DNA of 48,232 nucleotides, from the NCBI GenBank assembly GCA_021777105.1, contig JAIQZQ010000072.1, positions 1-48,232 on the forward strand. The letters are read 5' to 3'. The stretch is from Candidatus Anammoxibacter sp. GTDB taxonomy: Bacteria; Planctomycetota; Brocadiia; Brocadiales; Anammoxibacteraceae. Below the pieces are notes generated by a model. The model ran no database searches. It saw only the letters and a program-made list of their open reading frames with translations, and was not told the origin of the DNA. Below, piece after piece: positions 25,436 through 33,935 of this stretch; position 1 is the stretch's first letter, and each line of letters opens with the position of its first letter. The position numbers were made by a program, and so were the translations under genes.

Positions 25436-27853
25436 ATGAAATCACAAAACAAGGTATCCATAATTGCCGTTGGTATTATAATAATCTGGACGGCATTAAT
25501 CTATTCTAATACTTTTGACAACACCTTCCATTATGACGATGAAAGGGTGCTTATATTCAATCCGGCGATAAAGAATATCTCAAACTATGGGTTCTCAATC
25601 TTTAAGTCGCAGCATGTGATAGGCTTACGTCCTGTTTTAGACGCCTCTTTTGCCTTGAATTACCATTTTGGCGAGTTCAATGTTTTTGGATACCATCTGG
25701 TTAATCTGATTATCCATATTCTGGTTTGCATACTTGTGTATTTTATAATATCCAGGGTATATTTTCATTCGTATAGATTAAAGTCTACCGGCGGCAAGGC
25801 CGGCTGCGCCTATTCTCTATTCCCGTTGCTTTCCACAATGCTGTTTGCCACCCATCCTATAAACACTCAAACAGTTAATTACATCTCCGCGCGATCCACT
25901 TCAATGTGCGTATGCTTTATGCTCATATCTCTATATCTGTTTATAAAGTTTCTGGATATGATATTTGCGCCGCAGACGGAAGAACGCAAAATAGAAACGG
26001 GAAACAGCTCTTCGTCTTTTTATTGTTGGTTTCTGATAATTATTTGCTTTATAGGGGCGTTTGTAATGTTTCCTTTAGCGGTAGGCAGCAGGAAAATGGC
26101 AGTTATACTCCCTTTTCTGTTGCTTGGCTATGATCTCTATTTTTACAAGCACAAAGAGGGAAAGGGAAAGGGAGGCGCGCATTCCAGGCTATTTAAACAA
26201 CGCATAAAATCGATAATTCTTAGATTCAGGCTGTATCATATGCCTTTTTGGCTTATCATCATTGCCGGGTTAATTAAAATGTCAGGATCCGGCTCAATGT
26301 CATTAGCCACGTCCCTTCAAATAAATCTGGTTACTGCGTGCAAGGGGTATGTTTACTATTTACAGCTGCTTTTTGCGCCGATTGATTTGAGTCTGGAGCA
26401 TTTTTTTATAGTTCCCGAGCATTTTATGCAGTTTTCGCATATGGTTTCATTTTGCATTGTGGCTGTTGTAATTGCGTTGGCTGTGCTTCTTGTAAAGAAA
26501 TATAGATTAATATCATTTTCTATATTTCTGTATTTTATAATGCCAATGGCTTCAAGCAGCGTGTTGTTGATAAATGTCGGTAGTTTAACGACTATAATAG
26601 CCGAACACCGCATTTACGCCTCGGCCATAGGGTTTTGCGCGTCAATTACGCTGGTATTGTTTGGCGTCTCGCGTATGCTTGCAGGATGCGGCGCGCAAAA
26701 ACCGGTAAACAATGAAAACGGCAATAAATCAGCCGACGATGTGATTCTCCCGTTTTACAAGTCGGAGCAGTTTTTTCAGTGCGCCTTGATAGTTCCAATT
26801 CTTTTGTATTTCTCATACGCCACGTTTAAAAGGAACTTTGACTGGAAAAGCGAGTTGACGCTCTGGACAAGCGCGGTTGAGCATTACCCTAAAAATCCGC
26901 GGTCACGGTATAATTTAGGGTTGGAATATTCAAAAATTGGCAAGTGGAATGAGGCTATGGCTCAATACAATGAATCGCTTAAATATAATCCTAACGACTT
27001 TCAGACTCACAACAACCTTGGCGTTTCATATATGCAAACAGGAGAGCTTGACTTGGCCATCGTATCGTTCAGAAACGCCGCCTTGCTTAAAGACCGTTAT
27101 CCTGACGCTATTTTTAACCTCGCGGTCGCATTGGAAAACAGAGGAAGGTTTGAAGAGGCGTTGCGCGCTTACAATAAAGCTCTGGAGCTAAAGCCCGACA
27201 ACATAATTGCCATATACAATATTGGCAATATTTTTATGATGAAGAAACAGTATGACAAAGCCTTGCCGATGTTTAGAAATCTGGTGGAGTTTACCCGCAC
27301 AAAAGAATTTTACGAATTAAACAGATTTGAAGTATTTGAAGAGTTTTATAAGAGCAACATAAACAAGCTGATTTTAGATAATATCGAAATGCTGAAAATA
27401 AAGTCTTTAAATAACCTTGGCATTGTGGATATGCAAAGCGGCAATGTAGACAAAGCCCTTGCAAATTTTAACAAAGCCTTGCAAATAAAATACGAGGAAG
27501 CCAATGTCCATTACAATATCGGCTGGGCGCGCTACAAACAAGGAGCTATGGATACGGCTAAAAAGGAGTTTGAGATTGCGGTTAAGCTTGATAGCAACAT
27601 GGTTGAAGCCCGCAACTACCTTGGCATTATTTATAGCAACGAAGGAAAGCTGGACGACGCTTTCCTTGAGTTTGCCGCCGCAGTAAAGATCAACCCCGAA
27701 TATGTCGAAGCGCACAAAAACCTTGGCGTAACATGTTTAAAAAAAGGCGATACAAAAAGGGCATTTATCCATTTAAGCAAAACAATCGAACTAAACCCCA
27801 ATCAGCCGGACGCCGCTAAAATAAGAAAAGTTTTAAAAGGGTTAAAGCCTTAA
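25436..27853 (+). CDS. GT-C-type membrane protein with TPR domain (TMTC-like)
   Basis: An 805-aa polytopic protein. The first half (to about 440) has about ten membrane spans and the GT-C/TMTC pattern: an early loop with FHYDDERVLIFN carrying acidic residues, GLRPVLDASFALNYHFGEFN and LFATHPINTQTVNYISARST, followed by an IVPEHF segment. The second half carries about eight tetratricopeptide repeats, such as RYNLGLEYSKIGKWNEAMAQYNESL and NYLGIIYSNEGKLDDAFLEF. Eukaryotic TMTC proteins with this architecture are protein O-mannosyltransferases, and bacterial relatives are common but mostly untested. A membrane glycosyltransferase acting on exported proteins with a lipid-linked sugar is therefore plausible. 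The loop between membrane half and TPR is long. Transferase function is inferred. Confidence 0.8.
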   Translation: MKSQNKVSIIAVGIIIIWTALIYSNTFDNTFHYDDERVLIFNPAIKNISNYGFSIFKSQHVIGLRPVLDASFALNYHFGEFNVFGYHLVNLIIHILVCILVYFIISRVYFHSYRLKSTGGKAGCAYSLFPLLSTMLFATHPINTQTVNYISARSTSMCVCFMLISLYLFIKFLDMIFAPQTEERKIETGNSSSSFYCWFLIIICFIGAFVMFPLAVGSRKMAVILPFLLLGYDLYFYKHKEGKGKGGAHSRLFKQRIKSIILRFRLYHMPFWLIIIAGLIKMSGSGSMSLATSLQINLVTACKGYVYYLQLLFAPIDLSLEHFFIVPEHFMQFSHMVSFCIVAVVIALAVLLVKKYRLISFSIFLYFIMPMASSSVLLINVGSLTTIIAEHRIYASAIGFCASITLVLFGVSRMLAGCGAQKPVNNENGNKSADDVILPFYKSEQFFQCALIVPILLYFSYATFKRNFDWKSELTLWTSAVEHYPKNPRSRYNLGLEYSKIGKWNEAMAQYNESLKYNPNDFQTHNNLGVSYMQTGELDLAIVSFRNAALLKDRYPDAIFNLAVALENRGRFEEALRAYNKALELKPDNIIAIYNIGNIFMMKKQYDKALPMFRNLVEFTRTKEFYELNRFEVFEEFYKSNINKLILDNIEMLKIKSLNNLGIVDMQSGNVDKALANFNKALQIKYEEANVHYNIGWARYKQGAMDTAKKEFEIAVKLDSNMVEARNYLGIIYSNEGKLDDAFLEFAAAVKINPEYVEAHKNLGVTCLKKGDTKRAFIHLSKTIELNPNQPDAAKIRKVLKGLKP

Positions 27854-28138
27854 ATCAGATAAAACGGAAAATAAACCACATATTGCGCAAATTACACAGA
27901 TAAAAGCAAAAGCTAAAGACAGGATCAAGTCAAATAGCAAAGAATTAAAAGAAGGCGCAGTATTGCAGGTTGCTCCAGCAAAAGATTGTCCCAGCTTGGG
28001 TCCCCACTCCCTTTCAAAGGTTAAAATAAAATTATAATATTTATCTTTTTTGCCTCTTAATCTGCTTGATTTAGGTTATAATACGCGTTTTCTAGTTTCG
28101 CATGTATTATTGAAATTATTTTAACAAATGGAGCAATT
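27854..28138. other. Intergenic stretch, minor repeat words
   Basis: No gene seen in about 285 bases. It contains a weak CACAGAT word cluster (about 27873-27903) and an AT-rich approach to the hemerythrin gene, which has its own GGAG ribosome binding site. Confidence 0.5.
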
Positions 28139-28681
28139 ATGGAAACGACTGTAAAAGCGACCTCGATATTATCTGATGAGCATAAGAATATCTCGAAGGT
28201 TGTTGGAGCTTTGGTTGCCGAGCGAGACAACCTGAAATCAGGCGGCGCATTGGACAAGGAGTTTTTTGAAAAAGCAGTGGACTTTATAAAAAATTACGCC
28301 GATAAATCTCACCACGCAAAGGAAGAGGACATTCTGTTTGTTGAAGTGCATAAAGACGGGGTGGAGATGCATTGCGACCCGATTCCACAAATGCTGCACG
28401 AGCATGATGAGGGCAGAAATTGTGTCAAAAATATTGTTGACGGCCTGAATGAAGGCGATAACGAAAAGATCATAGCCGGAACAACCGGCTACACTGATTT
28501 GATTAAGGAGCACATCTTTAAGGAAGACAACATTTTGTACCCTATGGCCGACGACGCCCTGAATGACCAGGCGCAGGAATCCATGCTTGAAAAATTCAAA
28601 GAGGCTGCAAACAAGTTTGCCGATGGAGAGTTAGATAGACTTATAGAGATTGCGAATGACTTTGAGAATAGGGGCAAATAA
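28139..28681 (+). CDS. Hemerythrin-like (HHE) domain protein
   Basis: A 180-aa four-helix protein that binds a non-haem di-iron site. Metal ligands are seen in LSDEHKNISKV, KSHHAKEEDILFVEV, MLHEHDEGRN and LIKEHIFKEDNILYPM, spaced as in HHE-type hemerythrins. Such proteins sense or carry O2 or handle NO and peroxide, and in anaerobes often protect oxygen-sensitive enzymes. GGAG lies before ATG 28139. A 90-aa gene follows 41 bases later in the same direction and is probably co-transcribed. Confidence 0.9.
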   Translation: METTVKATSILSDEHKNISKVVGALVAERDNLKSGGALDKEFFEKAVDFIKNYADKSHHAKEEDILFVEVHKDGVEMHCDPIPQMLHEHDEGRNCVKNIVDGLNEGDNEKIIAGTTGYTDLIKEHIFKEDNILYPMADDALNDQAQESMLEKFKEAANKFADGELDRLIEIANDFENRGK

Positions 28682-28722
28682 TATCTTGCGCGGGCTTTTT
28701 AATTTATTAAAAGGGGTTAATT

Positions 28723-28995
28723 ATGTCGGAATTTAAAGAAAATATAGACAATATTGCTGATGAATTTTTAAAGGCAAAGTCTTTTTTTAAGGAAAAGGTT
28801 TTTGATAAATTCGGTTTTTCCGACATGGCAAATAAGTTAACCGCGTCTAACCTGACTCTGGCTTATTTCACACACCTTAAGAATGAGAAAAGTGAAGAAA
28901 AATGCGCCAAAGACGTAAATGACGTATTTTCGTCGTTTTTGCAATCTTTAAACAGCTCCGGCGAAGGAGCAAAGGGATTAAAAAACATGGATTAA
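28723..28995 (+). CDS. Small helical protein of unknown function
   Basis: A 90-aa charged protein, all predicted helix, starting MSEFKENIDNIADEFLKAKS and ending in a Gly/Ser tail. The ribosome binding site AAGGGG and position right after hemerythrin support a two-gene operon. I recognise no family. It could be a partner or chaperone of the hemerythrin, but the sequence does not show this. Confidence 0.65.
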   Translation: MSEFKENIDNIADEFLKAKSFFKEKVFDKFGFSDMANKLTASNLTLAYFTHLKNEKSEEKCAKDVNDVFSSFLQSLNSSGEGAKGLKNMD

Positions 28996-29106
28996 TTGAA
29001 TTTGCCTTATTGCTTGCGCAGAATAATCGAACGGTTATAAAGACTATATGCCTATAATTCTTTTGAAAAAGATTTTTTACAAAGTTATAATTGTTGCCTT
29101 ATTTAT

Positions 29107-29160
29107 CCCCTTTGAGGATAATTCTCGTTAGAGCAGCCCGGCTGCTCAGCGCTCATTTAT
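29107..29160. repeat. GAGCAGC stem-loop repeat, copy 2
   Basis: A perfect hairpin, GAGCAGCCCGGCTGCTC at 29131-29147, with AATTCTCG on its left, is the reverse complement of the element at 4400-4456. It lies in the leader of the DUF2851 gene, about 30 bases before the start. Confidence 0.6.
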
Positions 29161-29188
29161 TCAGTTGGTTTTAAATATCTGAAAAAAA

Positions 29189-30808
29189 ATGTTAAACCTG
29201 AAAGATATTTTTAAAACAGAAGAGTTTAGCGATGACTGTTTCTCCAACAAATATGCGGCCGCAGTTGACAATATCCTTTCAAAATCATTGCCGTATGACG
29301 GCCATGGCTCAAATCGTGATGTAATTTGTGAAGCCACATTAAATGAGACAAAGACCAAAAGAATAAAAGAGGATTTAGTTCGTTGCGTTTGGCACGGTCA
29401 ACACTACGCAAAAGATCGCATTTTTACGGAAGACGGCTCAAGGTTGGAGGTTGTCTCGCCGGGATGGTGGAATGTTGAGGATGGGCCTGATTTCCATCAC
29501 GCGGAGATTTTGTTTGAAAAAGGCGGTTTAAAAAAAGGCGATGTGGAAATCCATGTTTTTGCGTCTGATTGGAACAAGCATGGCCATAATGCTCAAAAAA
29601 GTTACAACAATGTTTGCCTGCATGTCGCAATGTGGAACGACAGGAAAGACGATTATGTTTACAATGAAAAAGGCGAGCCCATCCCGCAGCTTGCGCTAAA
29701 TAAATATTTAGACAGAGACCTTGACGAGCTGTTTTCAGACATTAATATTGAGGATTACCCAGCCTCTATAAAAACCAACGCCGGGCTTTGCCAAAAAAGT
29801 TTTAGGATTAATGAGCAAAACATTGAGAAAATAGGACGATTTCTGGATTGCGCAGGCGATGAGCGGATTATATCTAAAGGGAAAAGGTTTAGCAGATTAT
29901 TAAACAACGGCACATTTGAGCAGACTTTGTACGAAGCTATAATGGAAGCCTTGGGGTATAAAAACAATAAGGGGCAGTTTCGCGACCTTGCGGGGCTGTT
30001 AAAATTTACTGATTTTCAGGAAATTGTGCCTATTGATTTAGAGAAAAACGAGAAAGCCTTGTTTATACAAGCGGCTTTCTTTGGAATGGCTGGTTTGTTG
30101 CCGGGACAGAACGGCCGGCAATATAAAAGCTGCTTTGATAATGAAACCGACTCGTATATTAAAAGTGTTGAGAAGATATGGGAATCCGAGATATCGCCCA
30201 GAATAAGCGTAGAGCCCATGAACGGGGCTTCGTGGCAGTTTGGCAAATCACGCCCGGCAAACTTTCCAACCAGGCGTATTGCGGCTATGAGCCATATAAT
30301 CGTTAAGAGCGTTACGGCGGGATTGCTTTCGCTTTTTATCGAGATTTTTGAGGAGTTTGAGAGCGGATTATCTGAAAAAAAACAGTTTAATATAGTAAGG
30401 AAAGGGATTGATCGGGTCTTTCAGGGCATTTTTGATGATTATTGGTCGCATTACTACACTTTTGGAGGCAAACGCGCGGCAACTGCCGAACGATTGCTGG
30501 GCAAAGAGCGCACTTTTGACATCTTAATTAACGTAATAATTCCTCTCTTATTGATTAATTCAAGAAAAAGCGGAAATTTCGACTTGGAAAAGAGGCTGCA
30601 TCTGGTGTTTAGAATGTTTCCGAAGTTGACACCAAATCAGGTGACCAGTTTTATGGCAAACAGAATCTTTAGCGGCCGGGATGACGCCGCTAATATTGTA
30701 AACAACGCCAGAAGGCAGCAGGGATTGCACCAGATTTTCAATGATTTTTGCGATAGCGATAATTTCCTTTGCGAAAAATGCCCCCTGTTTTTAATTATGA
30801 AGAATTGA
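29189..30808 (+). CDS. DUF2851 family protein
   Basis: A 539-aa cytosolic protein with the hallmark DUF2851 segment near residues 60-150: VRCVWHGQHY, RLEVVSPGWWNVEDGPDFHH, GDVEIHVFASDWNKHGHN and YNNVCLHVAMWND. The PGWxNxxxGPDF/GxVEIHxxxSDWxxHGH pattern resembles a nuclease-like core with acidic and His residues, and the C-terminus has a CxxxxCEKCPLF cluster. The family is frequent in Bacteroidetes, Chlorobi and PVC bacteria and its biochemical role is unknown. The start at ATG 29189 has only a weak ribosome binding site after a stem-loop leader repeat. Confidence 0.85.
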   Translation: MLNLKDIFKTEEFSDDCFSNKYAAAVDNILSKSLPYDGHGSNRDVICEATLNETKTKRIKEDLVRCVWHGQHYAKDRIFTEDGSRLEVVSPGWWNVEDGPDFHHAEILFEKGGLKKGDVEIHVFASDWNKHGHNAQKSYNNVCLHVAMWNDRKDDYVYNEKGEPIPQLALNKYLDRDLDELFSDINIEDYPASIKTNAGLCQKSFRINEQNIEKIGRFLDCAGDERIISKGKRFSRLLNNGTFEQTLYEAIMEALGYKNNKGQFRDLAGLLKFTDFQEIVPIDLEKNEKALFIQAAFFGMAGLLPGQNGRQYKSCFDNETDSYIKSVEKIWESEISPRISVEPMNGASWQFGKSRPANFPTRRIAAMSHIIVKSVTAGLLSLFIEIFEEFESGLSEKKQFNIVRKGIDRVFQGIFDDYWSHYYTFGGKRAATAERLLGKERTFDILINVIIPLLLINSRKSGNFDLEKRLHLVFRMFPKLTPNQVTSFMANRIFSGRDDAANIVNNARRQQGLHQIFNDFCDSDNFLCEKCPLFLIMKN

Positions 30809-30910
30809 ATTGCCGCGCAAATGTTTTTTTAACGTTTTGGATGAATCTTCAAGATGACGAAGCCGGCCATGGCGCAAAAAACAAAAGTATCAACATTGGA
30901 TGGCGAATAA

Positions 30911-31327
30911 ATGGGCAAAACAATTGAAAAAGTTATTGTGAAAAACTTTGGCGATATGGTGTTGATTTCCCGAGGATTGATAAAGGAAAATGAAATAAGA
31001 ACGGTTGAAGTAGATGCGGTGGTTGATACCGGCGCGGCATTTTTATGTTTACCGCCGGAGGTTATTGATAAGTTAGGATTACTGTATTCTCATTCACGAG
31101 GATTAACAAGCGCAAACGGAAGAGTAGAGCGGCGTATCTTTAATGGAGCAGTTATCATTATTCAGGGCAGGGACATCCAAATGCAAGTTATGGAAAACGA
31201 TGCGACAACTCCTTCATTAATCGGGTATTTGGTTTTGGAAACTATGGATTTTGTTGTTGATCCTAAAGGGCAGAAAGTAATCCCTAATCCTGCGCATGAC
31301 GGAAAATGGGTTATGGATCTTTATTGA
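30911..31327 (+). CDS. Retropepsin-like aspartic protease, copy 1
   Basis: A 138-aa protein of the clan AA retropepsin-like family. The catalytic motif reads VDAVVDTGAAFLCLPPE with DTGA, and a later hydrophobic element is SLIGYLVLETMDFVVDP. The single-domain size matches proteases that work as homodimers. The substrate is unknown. A paralogue sits at 45579. It lies alone between DUF2851 and the ABC permease; ATG follows TGGCGAATAA with no strong ribosome binding site. Confidence 0.82.
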   Translation: MGKTIEKVIVKNFGDMVLISRGLIKENEIRTVEVDAVVDTGAAFLCLPPEVIDKLGLLYSHSRGLTSANGRVERRIFNGAVIIIQGRDIQMQVMENDATTPSLIGYLVLETMDFVVDPKGQKVIPNPAHDGKWVMDLY

Positions 31328-31418
31328 GCGTGGTCAATATCGTAATTGGGGCAAAAAGGTAGAATTAAGAATCTCAAAGTTTTTGTAAACCTCAGCACAC
31401 TTAACAAGAAATAACAGG

Positions 31419-32810
31419 TTGAAGATAGCCGGCATTAATCAAGTCACCGCTGTAGCCTGGTTGACATTAAAAGACAATCTTAGAAGCAAGGTCTTTATCA
31501 TTCTTCTGCTTACCGGTTTGGCGGTTAACAGCCTTTCCGTGTTTTTTCCCGTGGTAGGCGGGGTGGATGATAAAGTTAAGCTGGTTGAATCAATGTGCCT
31601 GCGTTCCATCTCGTTTTTTGGGATGTTGATTGCGGCATTGCTATCATCAACTTCAATTCCTAAGGATATTGAGGATAAATCGGTTTACTCTATAATGACC
31701 AAACCGGTAAACAGGCTGAATCTTGTCTTGGGCAAGACGCTGGGTTTTATCTATATTATAGGCATTACCACTTTTGCGCTTGGATGTTATAGTGAAATTT
31801 TGATTAGATACACGGCGTCCAATAGCTTGCCTGATAAAACCGCCGCTTTAGATACGTATGATAATAGCTCTGCCGGCAAGGTTATAACCGTCGCGCCGGA
31901 AAGTGGAGTTAGCGCTGATTTGACAGCCAGAAAGCTGGCCGGCAATGTCGATTTTGCTGTTAAAGGCGAGCATCGAGAGACGGCGGGCGGCATAAACTGG
32001 ATTGAAGGCGGCAAGGCAAAAGCGGTTTGGACTGTGGCCGGCCTGGGATTAAATGATAGCTTGCCGGGCGAAAAGATTGAGGCCGCGATGGATTTGTTTC
32101 TTGAAAGCAGCAAAGAGTCGCTTCCCATCTATTTCAGCGTTTATAACCCTGCGTCCGGCCGCAGGGAGACAAGCGAAATTGTTGCCCTTGCAGGCGAAAC
32201 ACTAAAAGTTAAATTTGATAGGGGCATTATTAAAGGGGCAAATGAATTTCTGATAGAATTGGAGCCTAAACCCGCAGGGTCGTATGTGGGGTTGCAGAAA
32301 CATAAAACACAAATATTTTATGGATCGGTCCCGTTTGAATACAATTTTTTTAAAGCGGTGGTTATTATTTTTATTCAGATCATGTTGATAACCTTGATAG
32401 GCGTAACAGGATCGACATTTTTTGTAACGCCGGCGGTAAGCATATCTTTTGTTCTCTTTATATTGTTTTGTGGTTACATGACTGATTATATAAGCGATTT
32501 TGAAACTGTGATTGGATCTTTTAACGGCCATGATCATATGCATGACCACCACGGTCATAGTCACGGGCCGGCGACGTCAATGGACGCTTCCTCAGCCTTT
32601 ATAGCCATGTTAAACCGCGTTTTGAGCGGTGTTTTGAGTTTTATTACTTTTGCCATGCCAAATCTGAACAAATTTAATATGGAAAATTTTGTTTTAAATA
32701 GGATAGATATACCTTTATTAAAGGCTTTGAAGCTTTTTATCTACGCCTCGGCTTATTTTGCGGCCTGCATAGGCATATCGGCGGCGGTTGTCAGGCGCCG
32801 GGAAATATAG
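31419..32810 (+). CDS. ABC-2-type transporter permease with a His-rich loop
   Basis: A 463-aa membrane protein. It begins TLKDNLRSKVFIILLLTGL with the first span, has MTKPVNRLNLVLGKTLGFI typical of ABC-2 permeases before the second span, a large extracytoplasmic domain (about 140-290), and a C-terminal set of four spans. Between two of these lies the loop GHDHMHDHHGHSHG, likely to bind metal. The ATP-binding partner is not in this window. TTG 31419 is the only in-frame start after a stop 18 bases upstream. The downstream gene follows within 10 bases and probably shares the operon. Confidence 0.78.
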   Translation: MKIAGINQVTAVAWLTLKDNLRSKVFIILLLTGLAVNSLSVFFPVVGGVDDKVKLVESMCLRSISFFGMLIAALLSSTSIPKDIEDKSVYSIMTKPVNRLNLVLGKTLGFIYIIGITTFALGCYSEILIRYTASNSLPDKTAALDTYDNSSAGKVITVAPESGVSADLTARKLAGNVDFAVKGEHRETAGGINWIEGGKAKAVWTVAGLGLNDSLPGEKIEAAMDLFLESSKESLPIYFSVYNPASGRRETSEIVALAGETLKVKFDRGIIKGANEFLIELEPKPAGSYVGLQKHKTQIFYGSVPFEYNFFKAVVIIFIQIMLITLIGVTGSTFFVTPAVSISFVLFILFCGYMTDYISDFETVIGSFNGHDHMHDHHGHSHGPATSMDASSAFIAMLNRVLSGVLSFITFAMPNLNKFNMENFVLNRIDIPLLKALKLFIYASAYFAACIGISAAVVRRREI

Positions 32811-32819
32811 CTGTTTTGC

Positions 32820-33638
32820 ATGTTTAAGAAAAGATTAATATGTGGATTGGTTGTGGCGATTTTGATCGTTGCGGCCTTGTTCTTGCAAGGGAAAGTTAAT
32901 GATTTAAGCGCTAAACATGGCCTGGAAGCTGGTCAATATGAGGCTTCCGAGAATACGCCGATTTTGCTGCTTGGCGGTTTCAGGGCTATTGCGATTGATC
33001 TTTTATGGTTAAGAGGGATTGCAAGGCACAAAGAGAAACGATATTTTGAAACAATGGCAATCAACAATCTGATTGCCAAACTTCAGCCTGATTTTCCGGG
33101 AGTTTGGTCTTTTCAGGCATGGAATCTGGCGTACAATATCGCCTACGAATGGAAACGGCCTGAAAGCAAGTGGCATTGGATAAAAGCGGGGCTTGATTTT
33201 GCTGAAAAAGGGGCTCGAAAAAATCCGTCAAACGGCGATATTGCGTTCGAATTGGGTTATATGTACATTCATCTGTTCAGCGACAGTTATTTTAAAGACG
33301 CTGAATATAGGGTGAAGATGTTGGCGGAGGAGTCCGGGCGGGATAATTTTGAAGAGGCTGTTTACTGGTTGAAGGCGTCAATAGAGCGCAAACCTGTTAT
33401 GTATAACTCCGCTACGATGCAAAGGATGATTTGCCATGCGTTGTGGAAGGCCTCTTTAAGGGCCGAGTCTCAGGGCAAACTTGATAAAACCATTGAATAT
33501 ATAGAAAAATCAATTGATGAATGGGATATGTATCTAAAAAAATATCCTGACGATCCAATGAACAAGGCGAAAGAATTTTTGCCTTTAATTAAACAAAAAA
33601 AAGAATATATTATAAAACAATTGACGATTAAGGATTGA
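32820..33638 (+). CDS. Membrane-anchored TPR-like protein, unknown function
   Basis: A 272-aa protein with one N-terminal membrane span (LICGLVVAILIVAALFL) followed by helical hairpins. A conserved-looking segment GGFRAIAIDLLWLRGIARHK, then LQPDFPGVWSFQAWNLAYNI, is followed by TPR-like pairs. Proteins of this type accompany ABC-2 permeases in some PVC genomes. It starts 9 bases after the permease stop and is likely co-translated with it. It may be an assembly or accessory factor, but the sequence does not settle this. Confidence 0.7.
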   Translation: MFKKRLICGLVVAILIVAALFLQGKVNDLSAKHGLEAGQYEASENTPILLLGGFRAIAIDLLWLRGIARHKEKRYFETMAINNLIAKLQPDFPGVWSFQAWNLAYNIAYEWKRPESKWHWIKAGLDFAEKGARKNPSNGDIAFELGYMYIHLFSDSYFKDAEYRVKMLAEESGRDNFEEAVYWLKASIERKPVMYNSATMQRMICHALWKASLRAESQGKLDKTIEYIEKSIDEWDMYLKKYPDDPMNKAKEFLPLIKQKKEYIIKQLTIKD

Positions 33639-33935
33639 ACATTACAATATGAGGATTTCTTAATGGTTTTATTTAATATAATTGAGTTAGGCGTGATCAT
33701 ACAGATTGAGCCGAACAGGATGCGGTGAGCGCGAAAAGTTTTGGGCCCGCAATGCTGCGCTTTTTTTGGGCGCCGATAAACACAGGAATTCACCGTTCTC
33801 ATTTTTAAAAAAATAGAAAGGAAAGGAGAGGAGGTTTATGTTTTAAATTTAAAGCTTAAAATATAAATTTAACTGGAGGGTTGTAATTTAGTTGCAAATA
33901 TTAATTATTTATAAAAATAAAAAGGAGAGAAGTTA
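33639..33935 (+). promoter_or_regulatory. Leader of hppA with several ribosome-binding-like sites
   Basis: About 300 bases without a gene before hppA. It includes a fragment of the rsfS-flanking MITE-like element (about 33697-33720), then A/G-rich DNA with three Shine-Dalgarno-like sites: AGGAGAGGAGG followed by a two-codon frame ATG TTT TAA (33838-33846), GGAGGG followed by TTG TAA (about 33876), and the true AAGGAGAG before hppA ATG. Such start-stop elements may be chance or could modulate translation. Confidence 0.4.
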
